A stretch of 61,570 nucleotides of DNA, taken from NCBI GenBank assembly GCA_031119555.1, contig JAVHXQ010000016.1, forward strand, positions 1 to 61,570, written 5' to 3'. The notes under the pieces are model-generated. The model saw nothing but the letters and a program-made list of their open reading frames with translations, was not told where the DNA came from and did not search any database. This document shows positions 13,797 through 25,107 of this stretch, in pieces. Origin of the DNA: Candidatus Dactylopiibacterium sp. (GTDB taxonomy: Bacteria > Pseudomonadota > Gammaproteobacteria > Burkholderiales > Rhodocyclaceae). The position numbers and the translations under genes were made by a program. Each line of letters begins with the position of its first letter. Positions within the stretch are counted from its first letter, which is position 1.

Positions 13797-13822
13797 GAAA
13801 AGCCAGCGGAACGCCGGCTTTT
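13797..13822 (-). terminator. Terminator after the nuo operon
   Basis: Inverted repeat GAAAAGCC-A-GCG / CGC-C-GGCTTTTC with a GAA loop, 42 bp after the nuoN stop. On the minus strand it is followed by TTTTCTTTTG, giving the T-rich tail of an intrinsic terminator. It also reads reasonably on the plus strand. Confidence 0.7.
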
Positions 13823-13863
13823 CATCGAACGGTTCGAAAACAGGAAAAAACGCTTCCCGTCGT

Positions 13864-15324
13864 TCAAAGTGAGTTCTGCATCACCACCACGCACAACTGC
13901 ATGGCAAGACTGGGGAAAAGTCCCAGTGCCGCAAGCGCCAAAACGTTCGCCGACAGCACCCCGCGCGCGAACCAGTGGCCGCCCACCGTGCGTGCATCCT
14001 GTGCTTCGTCGAAGAAGATGACCTTCACGACGCGCAGGTAATAGAACGCTCCGATCAGCGACATGAGGACCGCGATCACCGTCAGCACCGCATAGCCAGC
14101 CTGCCAGAACGCCTGCAGCACGAAGAACTTGGCAAAGAATCCCACGAAGAACGGCAGCCCGGCCATCGAGAACATCACGATCGCCATCATGGCGGCCCAC
14201 CAGCTCGAATGCTTGTTGAGCCCCCGCAGATCATCGATGTTTTCGGCATCGATCCCCTCGCGCGTCATGAGCGAGAGGATGCCGAAGGCCGCCAGCGAAC
14301 TGAGGGCGTAGGTCAGCGCGTAGAACAGGGCCGACGCATAGGCATGATGGATGTTCGCCGGCACGGACGAAATGAAGCCCAGCAGCAGGAATCCCATATG
14401 TGAAATGCTGGAATACGCCAGCATCCGCTTGATGCTGCTCTGCGCGATCGCGGCCACGTTGCCGAGCACGATGGAAGCGATCGCCACGAAAAGCAGCATG
14501 TGGCGCCAGTGCTCGATCAGGTCCCACAACCCGAATGCCAGCAGGCGGCAGGCCATGGCAAACGCGGCCAGCTTGGAGGCGCTTGCAATGAACATCGTAA
14601 CGGGCGTGGGTGCGCCGTCATAGACGTCCGGCAGCCACATGTGGAATGGCACCACGCCGAGCTTGAAAGCCACGCCCGCCACCACGAAGACAAGACCGAA
14701 CAACAGGATGGTGCGATTGGCTGCCTGCTGCTCGAACAGGGTGCGCGCCACGTCGATGAGACCCAGCGACTGAGTGGCGCCATACACCATGGACATGCCA
14801 TAGAGCAGCAAGCCCGACGCCAGGGCGCCCAGCACGAAATACTTCATGGCGGCTTCCGTCGCGCGCGCCGAATCGCGATTCGACGCCACCAGCGCGTAGG
14901 ACGCCAGCGACAGCATTTCCAGCCCGATGTAGACGGTCAGCAGGCTGCCCGCCGAAACCAGCACCATGATGCCCAGCGTGGCGAACAGCACCAGAAGATA
15001 GAACTCGCCGGTTTCCATGCCGTGCGCGCGCAGGTAGTCGCGCCCGTAGAGCAGACCGCCAGCGACGATGAGGCAGGTCGCCATCTTGAGAAGATCGCCC
15101 AGCGGCGAGTAAAGATACATCTGGCCGAACGTGACGTTCAGCTCGTCCGCCACCATCCAGGTGGCCACGACCGCGCACAACAGCCCCGCCTGCGCCAGAT
15201 AGAAAGCCAGCGACGTGCCGCAGCGCCGCGCGAACGCGACCACCAGCAGGATCACGAGACCAAAGGTGGCCAACGTGATCTCGGGGAGCAGAGGTAGGAA
15301 ATTTGGGATCTGGAATTCCATCAT
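13864..15324 (-). CDS. nuoN: NADH-quinone oxidoreductase subunit N
   Basis: Antiporter-like proton-pumping subunit in the membrane arm of complex I. 486 residues, almost entirely hydrophobic, with the conserved proton-channel features of the NuoL/M/N family (glutamate in a YIGLEMLSLASYAL segment, lysine in KLGVVPFHMWLPDVYDGAP). Last gene of the nuo operon, 31 bp after nuoM. The start could be the first or second of two adjacent ATGs. Confidence 0.96.
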   Translation of the reverse strand: MMEFQIPNFLPLLPEITLATFGLVILLVVAFARRCGTSLAFYLAQAGLLCAVVATWMVADELNVTFGQMYLYSPLGDLLKMATCLIVAGGLLYGRDYLRAHGMETGEFYLLVLFATLGIMVLVSAGSLLTVYIGLEMLSLASYALVASNRDSARATEAAMKYFVLGALASGLLLYGMSMVYGATQSLGLIDVARTLFEQQAANRTILLFGLVFVVAGVAFKLGVVPFHMWLPDVYDGAPTPVTMFIASASKLAAFAMACRLLAFGLWDLIEHWRHMLLFVAIASIVLGNVAAIAQSSIKRMLAYSSISHMGFLLLGFISSVPANIHHAYASALFYALTYALSSLAAFGILSLMTREGIDAENIDDLRGLNKHSSWWAAMMAIVMFSMAGLPFFVGFFAKFFVLQAFWQAGYAVLTVIAVLMSLIGAFYYLRVVKVIFFDEAQDARTVGGHWFARGVLSANVLALAALGLFPSLAMQLCVVVMQNSL

Positions 15325-15355
15325 GGACCTGTTCGGTTTCGCCTGGGTCTATCGA

Positions 15356-16834
15356 TCAGAGCTTGCCTGCGGCCACGTGCGCCAGCAGATCGGCCACGGA
15401 GGCATGCATGACTTCGGTTACCGGGAAGGGGTAGATACCCATGCCCAGCACGCATAGCGCAAGCACCACGAGGAAGAGCGTCTCGCGCCCGTTGATGTCC
15501 TGCAGTTCAGCCACGTGCGGATTCGTGATCGCGCCGAAGATCACGCGCTTGTACATCCACAACGTGTAGGAAGCGCCGAGGATCAGGGTGGTCGCGGCCG
15601 CGAAGCCGACCCAGAAGTTGAACTGCACGGCGCCAAGGATGACCATGAATTCCCCCACGAAGCCGCTGGTGGCGGGCAGCCCGGCATTGGCCATCGCAAA
15701 CAGCATGTAGAGCGCGGCAAACCTGGGCATCACGTTCACGACGCCGCCGTAATCGGCGATCTGACGGCTGTGCATGCGGTCGTACAGCACGCCGATGCAC
15801 AGGAACATGGCCGCCGAGACGAAACCGTGCGAAATCATCTGGACGAGCGCCCCTTCCACCCCCAGCGGATTGAACATGAAGAAGCCCAGCGTCACGAATC
15901 CCATGTGGGAGATCGACGAATAAGCCACGAGCTTCTTCATGTCGGCCTGCACGATCGCCACGAAGCCGATGTAAATCACGGCGATCAGCGAGAGCGCGAT
16001 CATCAGCGGGGCGAAGTACTGGCTGGCATCAGGCGCGATCGGCAACGAAAAACGCAGGAAACCATAGGCGCCAAGCTTGAGCGCAATGGCCGCCAGCACA
16101 ACGGAGCCGCCCGTGGGCGCTTCGACGTGGGCGTCGGGCAGCCAGGTATGCACCGGCCACATCGGCACCTTCACCGCGAAGGACGCCAGGAAAGCCCAGA
16201 AGATCCAGCTCTGCGACTGCAGCCCGAGGCGCAAGGCGTGCCAGTCTGCCAGCTCGAAGCTTCCGCGCGATTCCAGGTAAAGGTAGATGAAAGCCACGAG
16301 CATCAGCAGCGAGCCCAGCAGCGTGTAGAGAAAGAACTTGAGCGCGGCATAGACGCGGTTGGGGCCGCCCCAGATGCCGATCGCCAGGTAGAGAGGAATC
16401 AGGGACGCCTCGAAGAACACATAGAACAGCAGCCCATCCTGGGCCGAGAAGATGCCGTTCATGAGTCCGGACATGATCAGGAAGGCCGCGATGTACTGGG
16501 CCACCTTCACCTGAACGACCTCCCAGCAGGCCAGGATCACGATCACCGTGATGAAGCTGTTGAGGATTACGAAGGGCATCGAAATGCCATCGACGCCCAA
16601 CGAATAATGCGCGTTGAAATACACGATCCACTGCCTGAACTCGACGAACTGCATCGCCGAACTACCCGTATCAAAACCGGTGTAGAGGGGAATCGTGACA
16701 AGAAAGCCCGCGATCGCGAACAGCAGCCCGAGCACGCGCGCGAGGTTGGCCTGGCGCTCCTTGCTGGCGCAAAGGGTCAGGAGCCCCCCGAAGATCGGGA
16801 TCCAGATGGACAGGCTCAGGAAAGGGATGGTCAT
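15356..16834 (-). CDS. nuoM: NADH-quinone oxidoreductase subunit M
   Basis: Proton-pumping membrane subunit of complex I, 492 residues, with the antiporter-family segment VKVPMWPVHTWLPDAHVEAPTGGSV and a second conserved region VAYSSISHMGFVTLG. Its key glutamate lies in the VFFEASLIPLYL helix. Sits 41 bp after nuoL. Confidence 0.96.
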   Translation of the reverse strand: MTIPFLSLSIWIPIFGGLLTLCASKERQANLARVLGLLFAIAGFLVTIPLYTGFDTGSSAMQFVEFRQWIVYFNAHYSLGVDGISMPFVILNSFITVIVILACWEVVQVKVAQYIAAFLIMSGLMNGIFSAQDGLLFYVFFEASLIPLYLAIGIWGGPNRVYAALKFFLYTLLGSLLMLVAFIYLYLESRGSFELADWHALRLGLQSQSWIFWAFLASFAVKVPMWPVHTWLPDAHVEAPTGGSVVLAAIALKLGAYGFLRFSLPIAPDASQYFAPLMIALSLIAVIYIGFVAIVQADMKKLVAYSSISHMGFVTLGFFMFNPLGVEGALVQMISHGFVSAAMFLCIGVLYDRMHSRQIADYGGVVNVMPRFAALYMLFAMANAGLPATSGFVGEFMVILGAVQFNFWVGFAAATTLILGASYTLWMYKRVIFGAITNPHVAELQDINGRETLFLVVLALCVLGMGIYPFPVTEVMHASVADLLAHVAAGKL

Positions 16835-16875
16835 CGCTTATTTCCGTGCATTTTTTTCTGGTTGAGTATCCGGAA

Positions 16876-18924
16876 TCAACGCGCCAGCGCGCCCTCCCGC
16901 AGGATCGGCCACCACAGGCCGAGCAGCAGCACGACCCCGATGATGATCCAGAACGCATACTGGTAGATCAGCCCGCTCTGCACGCCCCGGCTCAGACGCG
17001 AAATCCAGCCCACGGCACGGGCCGACCCATTGACGAGCACGCCATCGATGAGCATCTGGTCTCCGCCTTTCCAGAGCCCGCGCCCCAGCAGACGCGCGCC
17101 GCCGGCAAAGACGATTTCGTTGAAGCGATCGAAGTAGTACTTGTTGTCGAGCAGACGGCGCACAGGCATCAGATGGGCCTCGATGCGCGCGGGCAGATGC
17201 GGGAGCTTCAGATAGAACACCCATGCCGTCAGGACGCCTCCGATCGCGAGCCAGAACGGCAATGTCATGAGTCCGTGCACGGCCATGCCAAGGGCACCGT
17301 GAAAGGTTTCGCGCAGCTCGGCGAGGCTGTCGTGGTGCTCCGCCACGCTGATCACGCCCGCGAACCAGTCTCCCAGCAGCATCGGTTCTATCGTGAAGAA
17401 ACCGATCACCACGGAAGGAATCGCCAGCAGCACGAGGGGCAAGGTCACGACCCAGGGCGACTCGTGCGGCTTCTGGCCCGGAGCGAGGCCATGAGAGTGG
17501 GCATCATCGGCGCCGTGGTCTTCGTCGGCATGGCCGGCGTGTGCCGTGTGGCCGTGCGCGCCATGGCCGAAGCGCTCCTCGCCATGGAAAACGAGGAAGT
17601 ACATGCGGAAGGAATAGAAAGCCGTCACGAAAACCCCGGCCAGCACGCAGAACGCCGCATAGCCCGCGCCGGGCAGCTGCGAATGACGTACCGCCTCGAT
17701 GATCGCGTCCTTCGAGTAGAAGCCCGCGAAGAAAGGCATTCCGATCAAGGCCAGAGAGCCCAGCAAGGACGTGATCCAGGTGACGGGCATGTACTTGCGC
17801 AGGCCGCCCATGTTCCGCATGTCCTGATCGTGATGCATGCCGATGATCACGGAGCCTGCGGCAAGGAACAGCAGCGCCTTGAAGAACGCATGCGTCATGA
17901 GATGGAACACCGCCGCCGAATAGGCCGACACGCCCAGCGCGACCGTCATGTAGCCCAGCTGGGACAGCGTGGAGTAGGCCACCACGCGCTTGATGTCGTT
18001 CTGGACGATGCCGAGAAAACCCATGAAGAGCGCCGTGGTCGCACCGATCACGAGAACGAAGGAAAGCGCGGCGTCCGACAGTTCGAAGAGCGGGGACATG
18101 CGGGACACCATGAAGATGCCCGCCGTGACCATCGTGGCCGCGTGGATCAGGGCCGAAATCGGGGTCGGACCTTCCATCGAGTCGGGCAGCCAGACGTGCA
18201 GCGGAACCTGGGCCGATTTGCCCATCGCGCCGATGAACAGGCAGATGCAGACCGCCGTCATGAGCGGCCAGCCCGTGGCAGGCACGACGAGGTCGACGAG
18301 GTCGGGCGCCCTGGCGAAGACTTCTCCGTAATTGAGCGTTCCAGCGAAAGCGGCGATGAGGCCGATGCCGAGCAGGAAGCCGAAATCCCCCACGCGGTTG
18401 ACGAGAAAGGCCTTCAGATTGGCGTAAATCGCCGTCGGGCGCGTGTACCAGAATCCGATCAGCAGGTAGGAAACCAGACCGACCGCTTCCCAGCCGAAGA
18501 AGAGCTGAAGGAAGTTGTTGCTCATCACCAGCATCAGCATCGAGAAGGTGAAGAGCGAGATGTAGCTGAAGAAGCGCTGATAGCCGGGGTCTTCAGCCAT
18601 GTAACCGATGGTGTAGATATGCACCATCAGCGACACGGAGGTCACCACCAGCATCATCGTGGAAGTGAGGCTGTCGATCAGGAAACCCACTTCGAAGCGC
18701 AACCCACCGCTCGTCGCCCAGGTGTAGAGCGCGCCATCGAAGGTGTTGCCGGCGCGTACGTCCTGGAACACGACCAGCGAGGCCAGCAGCGAGATCGCCA
18801 CCCCGAGGATGGTGACCACGTGCGCGCCCCGGCGCCCGATGAGCTTGCCGCACAGACCCGCGAGCAAGGCTCCCGCGAGCGGCGCCAGCGGTACGAGAAG
18901 GTAGAGATTCAGCATGGAACGCAT
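16876..18924 (-). CDS. nuoL: NADH-quinone oxidoreductase subunit L
   Basis: Largest antiporter-like subunit of complex I, 682 residues. It carries GKSAQVPLHVWLPDSMEGPTPISALIHAATMV and the VGLVSYLLIGFW helix with the conserved glutamate just before it (FFGWEAVGL). A His-rich loop (HGHTAHAGHADEDHGADDAHSH, positions near 17480-17570) interrupts the C-terminal half and may be a species-specific cytoplasmic or periplasmic loop. The C-terminal region contains the long lateral helix. Starts 7 bp after nuoK; MLNLYLL at 18915 is an alternative start. Confidence 0.96.
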   Translation of the reverse strand: MRSMLNLYLLVPLAPLAGALLAGLCGKLIGRRGAHVVTILGVAISLLASLVVFQDVRAGNTFDGALYTWATSGGLRFEVGFLIDSLTSTMMLVVTSVSLMVHIYTIGYMAEDPGYQRFFSYISLFTFSMLMLVMSNNFLQLFFGWEAVGLVSYLLIGFWYTRPTAIYANLKAFLVNRVGDFGFLLGIGLIAAFAGTLNYGEVFARAPDLVDLVVPATGWPLMTAVCICLFIGAMGKSAQVPLHVWLPDSMEGPTPISALIHAATMVTAGIFMVSRMSPLFELSDAALSFVLVIGATTALFMGFLGIVQNDIKRVVAYSTLSQLGYMTVALGVSAYSAAVFHLMTHAFFKALLFLAAGSVIIGMHHDQDMRNMGGLRKYMPVTWITSLLGSLALIGMPFFAGFYSKDAIIEAVRHSQLPGAGYAAFCVLAGVFVTAFYSFRMYFLVFHGEERFGHGAHGHTAHAGHADEDHGADDAHSHGLAPGQKPHESPWVVTLPLVLLAIPSVVIGFFTIEPMLLGDWFAGVISVAEHHDSLAELRETFHGALGMAVHGLMTLPFWLAIGGVLTAWVFYLKLPHLPARIEAHLMPVRRLLDNKYYFDRFNEIVFAGGARLLGRGLWKGGDQMLIDGVLVNGSARAVGWISRLSRGVQSGLIYQYAFWIIIGVVLLLGLWWPILREGALAR

Positions 18925-18931
18925 GGGCGTC

Positions 18932-19240
18932 TTAACCCTTCAGGCTATCGAGATCGTCAACGTGGATGGAGCGCAGGTTGCGGAACAGCGTCACCAGGAT
19001 GGCCAGCCCGATCGCGGCCTCGGCGGCGGCGACGGTCAGGATGAAGAACACGAAGATCTGCCCGGCCGGGTCGCCCGAATAGCTCGAGAAGGCGACGAAG
19101 TTCATGTTCACGGCGAGCAGCATGAGTTCGATCGACATGAGCAGCACGATCAGATTCTTGCGGTTCAGGAAGATGCCGACCACCGAAATGGCGAACAGGA
19201 TGGCCCCCAGCGTGAGGACATGCGAAAGCGGCGCCATCAT
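18932..19240 (-). CDS. nuoK: NADH-quinone oxidoreductase subunit K
   Basis: Small three-helix membrane subunit of complex I, 102 residues. The two conserved membrane glutamates are in the [10 protein letters not shown] helix and the [10 protein letters not shown] helix. The start overlaps the nuoJ stop by 4 bases, consistent with coupled translation. Confidence 0.96.
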   Translation of the reverse strand: MMAPLSHVLTLGAILFAISVVGIFLNRKNLIVLLMSIELMLLAVNMNFVAFSSYSGDPAGQIFVFFILTVAAAEAAIGLAILVTLFRNLRSIHVDDLDSLKG

Positions 19241-19884
19241 TTGGCGGACTCCTCTTGTTGGGCCGAGGTCACGACGTCCGCCTTCTCGGGTGCGACGGAG
19301 TGGATCACGAGGCGATCGCGCGCCTTGACCGCGATCTGCTGCGCGGGATCGATGCGACGCGCGCTTTCGCGGCGGCGATGGGTCAGCATGACGGCGGCGA
19401 TCATCGCCACGAGCAGGATCAGCGAGGCGAGCTCGAACGGATAGGCGTAATCGGTGAAGATGATCTTCGCCAATTCACGCGTGTTGCTCAGCGAGCCATC
19501 GGTGAGCGGGGACGGCTGCAGCGTGACGCCCGAGAAATAATGTCCGTTGAGCACCACGGCCATCTCCGCCACCATGATCGCGGCGACCACGAGACCGACC
19601 GGCAGATAGCGCCAGAATCCCTCGCGCATCCGGTCCACGTTCATGTCCAGCATCATCACGACGAACAGGAACAGCACCATCACCGCCCCGATGTAGATCA
19701 GCACGATGGCAATCGCGAGAAACTCCGCCTGCATCAGCATCCAGATCATGCCGGACGTGAAGAAGGCCAGCACCAGATGAAGCACGGCATGCACCGGGTT
19801 GCGCGAAGTAATGACCCGCAGCCCGGCGAACACGAGGATCGCCGAGAACAGGTAAAAGCAGAGTGTCGGAAAGGAAAGATCCAT
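19237..19884 (-). CDS. nuoJ: NADH-quinone oxidoreductase subunit J
   Basis: Five-helix membrane subunit of complex I, 215 residues, with the [15 protein letters not shown] pi-bulge helix typical of NuoJ. The hydrophilic C-terminal tail (about residues 165-215) follows the last membrane segment. 27 bp after nuoI, overlapping nuoK by 4 bases. Confidence 0.96.
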   Translation of the reverse strand: MDLSFPTLCFYLFSAILVFAGLRVITSRNPVHAVLHLVLAFFTSGMIWMLMQAEFLAIAIVLIYIGAVMVLFLFVVMMLDMNVDRMREGFWRYLPVGLVVAAIMVAEMAVVLNGHYFSGVTLQPSPLTDGSLSNTRELAKIIFTDYAYPFELASLILLVAMIAAVMLTHRRRESARRIDPAQQIAVKARDRLVIHSVAPEKADVVTSAQQEESAK

Positions 19885-19911
19885 GAATTCCTCTGTGGAG
19901 ACGGATTGGCC

Positions 19912-20400
19912 TCAGCGATACCGTGCGTCCATCGCACGGTCTTCGGCGATCTGCTTCTCGAAACGATCACCCACCGCAAGCAGCATCTGCTTGGTGTAGT
20001 ACAGATCGCCCCGCTTCTCGCCGTGGTACTCCAGCACGCGTGTCTCGACGATGGCATCCACGGGGCAGGCCTCCTCGCAGAAGCCGCAGAAAATGCACTT
20101 CGTCAGATCGATGTCGTAGCGGGTCGTGCGGCGCGAACCGTCGTCCCGCTGGGCGGACTCGATCGTGATCGCCAGCGCCGGGCAGACCGCCTCGCAAAGC
20201 TTGCAGGCAATGCAGCGCTCCTCTCCGTTGGGATACCGGCGCAACGCATGCAGGCCGCGAAACCGCGGACTCTGGGGCGTTTTTTCTTCCGGAAACTGGA
20301 TGGTGATCTTGCGCGCAAAGAAATGCCGGCCCGTGAGGGCCATGCCCTTGAACAATTCCAGCAGGACGACGCTGCCGAAGAAATCCTTGATAGCACCCAT
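19912..20400 (-). CDS. nuoI: NADH-quinone oxidoreductase subunit I
   Basis: Peripheral-arm subunit holding two 4Fe-4S clusters (N6a, N6b). The 162-residue protein contains two C-x2-C-x2-C-x3-C-P motifs: [12 protein letters not shown] and [13 protein letters not shown] placed the start at the ATG at 20400 ([13 protein letters not shown]), 5 bp after the nuoH stop; longer versions overlap nuoH and add non-conserved residues. Confidence 0.96.
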   Translation of the reverse strand: MGAIKDFFGSVVLLELFKGMALTGRHFFARKITIQFPEEKTPQSPRFRGLHALRRYPNGEERCIACKLCEAVCPALAITIESAQRDDGSRRTTRYDIDLTKCIFCGFCEEACPVDAIVETRVLEYHGEKRGDLYYTKQMLLAVGDRFEKQIAEDRAMDARYR

Positions 20401-20405
20401 GGCTC

Positions 20406-21458
20406 TTACTTCCAGATCGACAGTGGCGACATGATCCAGATGCCCAGAACGAACACCCAGAACAGACACAGCGGAATGAACACCTTCCAGCCCAGACGCA
20501 TGATCTGGTCATAGCGGAACCGCGGGAAGGTCGCCCGTACCCACAGGAACACGAAGAGCAGGAACGCCGCCTTGGCGAGCAGCCACCAGATGCCATCGGG
20601 CAGGAAGCCGACCGGCGAGAGCCAGCCGCCGAGGAAGAAGACCGTGGTCAGGACCGACACGAGGATCATGTTGGCGTATTCGGCCAGGAAGAAGATCGCG
20701 AAGCTCATGCCCGAGTACTCGATCATGTGGCCGGCCACGATTTCCGATTCGCCTTCCACGACATCGAAGGGCGCCCGGTTCGTCTCGGCGATGCCCGAGA
20801 TGAAGAACACGCCGAACATCGGCAGCAACGACAGCCAGTTCCAGCTCAGGATGCCCAGACCCATCGAAGCGAAGTATCCCTCGCCCTGCCCCGTCACGAT
20901 CTCGGTGAGATTCAGCGAGCCCGACACCATCAGCACGCAGATCAGCGCAAAGCCCAGCGAAAGCTCGTAGGAGACCATCTGCGCGGCGGCGCGCAGCGTG
21001 CCGAGCATCGCGTATTTCGAATTGGACGCCCAGCCCGAAATGATCACGCCATAGACTTCCAGCGAGGTGATGGCCATCAGGAAAAGCAGGCCGGCATTCA
21101 CGTTCGCCAGCACGAGCCCGTCGGAAAACGGCACCACCGCCCAGGCGGCCAGGGCCGGCGCGATGGCCAGCACGGGCCCGAGGAAGAACAGCGACTTGCT
21201 GGCGCGCGTCGGCGCGATGATTTCCTTGAAGAGGAGCTTCAGACCGTCTGCAACGGGTTGCAGCAGACCGAACGGGCCGGCCCGGTTCGGGCCGATGCGG
21301 ACCTGCATGAAGCCGATGACCTTGCGCTCGGCAAGCGTCATGTAAGCCACCGCGCCCATCAGCGGCGCCACGATCGCGATGATCTTGACCAGCGTCCAGA
21401 CCACGACCCAGAGCGGCCCGAACAGATCGGCCACAGGCTGCAGGAAGGATTCCATCAA
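20406..21458 (-). CDS. nuoH: NADH-quinone oxidoreductase subunit H
   Basis: Membrane subunit that forms the quinone chamber with NuoB and NuoD. 350 residues with the hallmark segments [20 protein letters not shown], the acidic loop [19 protein letters not shown] and [12 protein letters not shown]. Its start overlaps the nuoG stop by 4 bases. Confidence 0.97.
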   Translation of the reverse strand: MMESFLQPVADLFGPLWVVVWTLVKIIAIVAPLMGAVAYMTLAERKVIGFMQVRIGPNRAGPFGLLQPVADGLKLLFKEIIAPTRASKSLFFLGPVLAIAPALAAWAVVPFSDGLVLANVNAGLLFLMAITSLEVYGVIISGWASNSKYAMLGTLRAAAQMVSYELSLGFALICVLMVSGSLNLTEIVTGQGEGYFASMGLGILSWNWLSLLPMFGVFFISGIAETNRAPFDVVEGESEIVAGHMIEYSGMSFAIFFLAEYANMILVSVLTTVFFLGGWLSPVGFLPDGIWWLLAKAAFLLFVFLWVRATFPRFRYDQIMRLGWKVFIPLCLFWVFVLGIWIMSPLSIWK

Positions 21459-23788
21459 GCCGCCTCCACGCTGATTTCATTGAACATCGCGCCCAGCGCC
21501 ACGGTCGCCTCATGCGCGGCCGGAACGCGCACGGCCCCCGCCGGCAGGCTTTCGTCGAGGCGGGCGGCAAGCACCACGGAGCCTTGCGCGCTGCTCACAC
21601 GCACCAGCCCTCCCGACACGAGGCCCAGCTGGGCGAAGAGATCGGCCGGCAGACCGGCGACGGGCTTCGCGGCATCGCGCGTCTTCTGCAGCGGCGGCGA
21701 GCGGCGCACGAGCGGATCGGCAAAATGGATGGGCACCTCGGCCACGCGCTGCAGGCCGGCCACCGGCGCGTCGAGCGACGCCGTGGCACCCCGCAATGCG
21801 TTGTCGAGACGCACCGCATCGGGCGCCGAGAGCAGCGCCTCACGCACGGATTCGGACGACTCGTAGTCGAAGCCGTCCAGGCCGAAGAGATTTCCCAGCA
21901 CACGCAGCACCTTCCAGGCCGGGCGCGACTCGCCCACCGCGCGGGCCACGGCCTGGAACGATTGCACGCGCCCCTCCGCGTTCGCGAAGCTGCCGGAGGT
22001 TTCCGTGAACGGTGCGATGGGAAGCATCACGTCGGCATACTCGGGCGCGCGGCCCGCAAAGCTGCCCAGATAGATCACGCTGGCCGCCTGCGTCAACGCC
22101 GCCATGGCCGAGGCGCCATCAGCGCAGTCGAGTTCGGGTTCGGCGCCAAGCACGACATAGGCCTTGCGTGGCGAAGCGAGCATGGCTGCGGCGTCCAGGC
22201 CGCCGCGTGGCACGGCGCCGGCGAGATAGGCCCCGACCGAACCCGCGGCTTCACCCAGCACCCCCAGCGTGGCATCGGCAAGCCGTGCGATCTCCGCCGC
22301 CAGAATCTGCAGCGATCCCGCGTTCGGGTGCTGTACCGCGAAATTGCCGAGCAGAACGGCCCGCTTCTCACCGCTCACCAGCTGCCTTGCCACCTCGCGT
22401 GCGGCTTCTCCGGGGATAACGCCCGCCAGCATCGAGGCAAACGCGTCGGATGCCTGCTGGCCGCGGATTTCGACCAGCGCGGCGAGGATCTCGGCCAGTG
22501 CGCCGGCCATCTGCGCAGGCGCAACCACCACTTCGGCCGCCAGCGGAATCAGCCAGTTATCCGCGCATGCATTCACGCGCAGCAGCTTGCCGCCGCGACG
22601 CACGGCCTGCCGCAGGCGCTGCGCCATCAGGGGGTGGTCCTTGCGCAGGAAGGCGCCGATGACGAGCGTGGCATCCAGGCTCGACAGCGCAGCGACGGGC
22701 ATCCCCAGCCACGGAGCGCCTTCGCGCGCGGCATCCAGCGAAAAATCGCGCTGCCGAAGCCGGCTGTCGACATTCCCGGAACCGAGACCGCGCAAAAGCT
22801 TCTGCGCGAGGAACATTTCTTCGAGCGTGCTCTGCTGCGAAACCAGCGCACCGATCTGGTCCGCGCCATGATTGGCGCGAATGTCGTTGAGCGTGCGCGC
22901 CACGTAATCCAGCGCGGTCTGCCAATCGACGGCGTGCCATTGACCGTCATGCTTGATCTGCGGCTGGGTGAGGCGATCCTGCGCCTCCAGGCCCTCGTAC
23001 GAGAAGCGATCCCTGTCCGAGATCCAGCATTCGTTGACGTCCTCGTTCTCAAAAGGCAGCACCCTCAGCACCTTGTCGTGCTTGACCTGCACCTGCAGGT
23101 TGGCTCCCAAGGAATCGTGCGGACTCACCGAGCGGCGGCGTGCCATTTCCCACGTGCGGGCACCGAAGCGGAAAGGCTTGGACGTCAGCGCCCCCACCGG
23201 GCACAGATCGATCGCATTGCCGGAGAGTTCAGAATCCACCGAGCGATCGACGAAGGCCATGACTTCGGAATGCTCGCCGCGATTGGCGATGCCGAGTTCC
23301 ATGACGCCGGAGATCTCCTGGCCGAACCGGACGCAGCGCGAGCAATGGATGCAGCGCGTCATGTCGGTCGCGATCAGCGGGCCGAGGTTCTTGTTGAACA
23401 CGACGCGCTTCTCTTCGCGGTAACGCGAGCCGGAAGCCCCGTAACCCACGGCAAGATCCTGCAGCTGACACTCGCCCCCCTGATCGCAGATCGGGCAGTC
23501 GAGCGGGTGGTTGATGAGCAGGAACTCCATCACCGATTTCTGTGCCCTCACGGCCTTTTCGGACCCCGTGCTGACCTTCATGTCGGCAGTCACCGGGGTG
23601 GCGCAGGCAGGCACGGCCTTGGGGATCTTTTCCACATCGACAAGGCACATGCGGCAGTTGGCCGCGATGGACAGCTTCTTGTGATAACAGAAGTGCGGAA
23701 TGTGCTTGCCGATCTTGCGCGCGGCATCCATCACCGTGCTGCCCGGCGGCACTTCCACTTTCTGACCGTCGATCTCGATCTCTAGCAT
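21455..23788 (-). CDS. nuoG: NADH-quinone oxidoreductase subunit G
   Basis: Large iron-sulfur subunit of the NADH-oxidising arm, 777 residues. The N-terminal 2Fe-2S (N1b) ligands are in [17 protein letters not shown] and C-A-T-P-V-T; further cluster ligands are in [18 protein letters not shown] and the [10 protein letters not shown] segment (N4/N5 region). The C-terminal part is a degenerate molybdopterin-oxidoreductase fold. I used the ATG at 23788, 2 bp after the nuoF stop; a TTG at 23794 would overlap nuoF. Confidence 0.96.
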   Translation of the reverse strand: MLEIEIDGQKVEVPPGSTVMDAARKIGKHIPHFCYHKKLSIAANCRMCLVDVEKIPKAVPACATPVTADMKVSTGSEKAVRAQKSVMEFLLINHPLDCPICDQGGECQLQDLAVGYGASGSRYREEKRVVFNKNLGPLIATDMTRCIHCSRCVRFGQEISGVMELGIANRGEHSEVMAFVDRSVDSELSGNAIDLCPVGALTSKPFRFGARTWEMARRRSVSPHDSLGANLQVQVKHDKVLRVLPFENEDVNECWISDRDRFSYEGLEAQDRLTQPQIKHDGQWHAVDWQTALDYVARTLNDIRANHGADQIGALVSQQSTLEEMFLAQKLLRGLGSGNVDSRLRQRDFSLDAAREGAPWLGMPVAALSSLDATLVIGAFLRKDHPLMAQRLRQAVRRGGKLLRVNACADNWLIPLAAEVVVAPAQMAGALAEILAALVEIRGQQASDAFASMLAGVIPGEAAREVARQLVSGEKRAVLLGNFAVQHPNAGSLQILAAEIARLADATLGVLGEAAGSVGAYLAGAVPRGGLDAAAMLASPRKAYVVLGAEPELDCADGASAMAALTQAASVIYLGSFAGRAPEYADVMLPIAPFTETSGSFANAEGRVQSFQAVARAVGESRPAWKVLRVLGNLFGLDGFDYESSESVREALLSAPDAVRLDNALRGATASLDAPVAGLQRVAEVPIHFADPLVRRSPPLQKTRDAAKPVAGLPADLFAQLGLVSGGLVRVSSAQGSVVLAARLDESLPAGAVRVPAAHEATVALGAMFNEISVEAA

Positions 23789-23790
23789 GC

Positions 23791-25107
23791 TCAATCCCGT
23801 GCCACGTAAATCCGGCTGCCTTCCCTTTGCAACTCAGCGGGCACCAGGCAGTGCTTGTGTTCGATGTGATAGGCGAACTCGTCGCGGTAATGCTTGAGGA
23901 AACCGCGTACCGGCATCGCCGCCGCATCCCCCAGCGCGCAGATCGTGCGGCCCATGATGTTCTCGGCCACGTTGTCGAGCAGGTCGAGATCCTCCGCCCT
24001 GCCCTCGCCGTGCTCGATACGATGCATCATGCGATAAAGCCAGCCTGTGCCTTCGCGGCAAGGCGTGCATTGGCCGCACGATTCCTCGAAATAGAAGTAG
24101 GACAGACGTTCGAGCGCCTTGACCATGCAGGTGCTTTCATCCATCACGATCACGGCGCCCGAGCCGAGCATGGAGCCGGCCTTGGCGATCGCATCGTAGT
24201 CCATGGTCACGTCCATCATGACGTGGCCAGGAATCACGGGGGCCGAGGATCCGCCGGGAATCACCGCCTTCAGGCGACGTCCGTCGCGCATGCCGCCCGC
24301 CATCTCGAGCAGTTCCGAAAACGGCGTGCCGAGGCGGATTTCGTAGTTGCCAGGGCGATTGACGTGACCCGACACCGAAAAAATCTTCGTTCCGCCGTTG
24401 TTCGGTTTGCCCAGTTCAAGGAAGGCCTCGCCTCCCATGCGCAGGATGAAGGGCACGGACGCAAAGGTCTCGGTGTTGTTGATCGTCGTCGGCTTGCCGT
24501 AGAGACCGAAGCTCGCCGGGAATGGCGGCTTGAAGCGGGGCTGCCCTTTCTTGCCTTCCAGCGATTCGAGCAGCCCGGTCTCTTCGCCACAGACGTATGC
24601 CCCATAACCATGGTGCGCGAAAAGCTCGAAGCTGAAGCCCGAACCCAGGATGTTCTCGCCCAGCAAGCCGGCTGCGCGAGCTTCAGCGAGGGCTTCCTCG
24701 AAGCGTTCATAGACTTCGAAGATTTCTCCGTGGATGTAGTTGTAACCCGCCACACAGCCCATCGCATATCCCGCGATGATCATGCCCTCGATCACGGCGT
24801 GCGGGTTGTAGCGCAGGATGTCCCGGTCCTTGAAAGTGCCCGGTTCCCCTTCGTCGGAATTGCAGACGACGTACTTGGGCCCGACATACCCCTTGGGCAT
24901 GAAACTCCACTTCAAACCCGTGGGAAAACCCGCGCCGCCGCGACCGCGCAGGTTGGACGTCTTGAGCACGGCGATGATGTCTTCGGGCGCGGTCTTGTTG
25001 CCAAGCAGGCCGCGCAGGGCTTCGTAGCCGCCCCGCTTGGCATAGTCGGCCAGCCGCCAGCTTCGATCGCCGTCGAGATCCGCCAGGATCAACCGGGTTT
25101 CACTCAT
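23791..25107 (-). CDS. nuoF: NADH-quinone oxidoreductase subunit F
   Basis: Binds NADH, FMN and the N3 cluster. 438 residues with the NADH-binding glycine-rich segment [17 protein letters not shown], the FMN-binding [13 protein letters not shown], and the 4Fe-4S motif [11 protein letters not shown]. The ATG overlaps the nuoE stop by 4 bases. Confidence 0.97.
   Translation of the reverse strand: MSETRLILADLDGDRSWRLADYAKRGGYEALRGLLGNKTAPEDIIAVLKTSNLRGRGGAGFPTGLKWSFMPKGYVGPKYVVCNSDEGEPGTFKDRDILRYNPHAVIEGMIIAGYAMGCVAGYNYIHGEIFEVYERFEEALAEARAAGLLGENILGSGFSFELFAHHGYGAYVCGEETGLLESLEGKKGQPRFKPPFPASFGLYGKPTTINNTETFASVPFILRMGGEAFLELGKPNNGGTKIFSVSGHVNRPGNYEIRLGTPFSELLEMAGGMRDGRRLKAVIPGGSSAPVIPGHVMMDVTMDYDAIAKAGSMLGSGAVIVMDESTCMVKALERLSYFYFEESCGQCTPCREGTGWLYRMMHRIEHGEGRAEDLDLLDNVAENIMGRTICALGDAAAMPVRGFLKHYRDEFAYHIEHKHCLVPAELQREGSRIYVARD

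Noticed and set aside
16846..19044. Long plus-strand frame across nuoL
   Set aside because: Composition is dominated by His, Arg, Gln and Glu with no domain; nuoL on the minus strand is certain.
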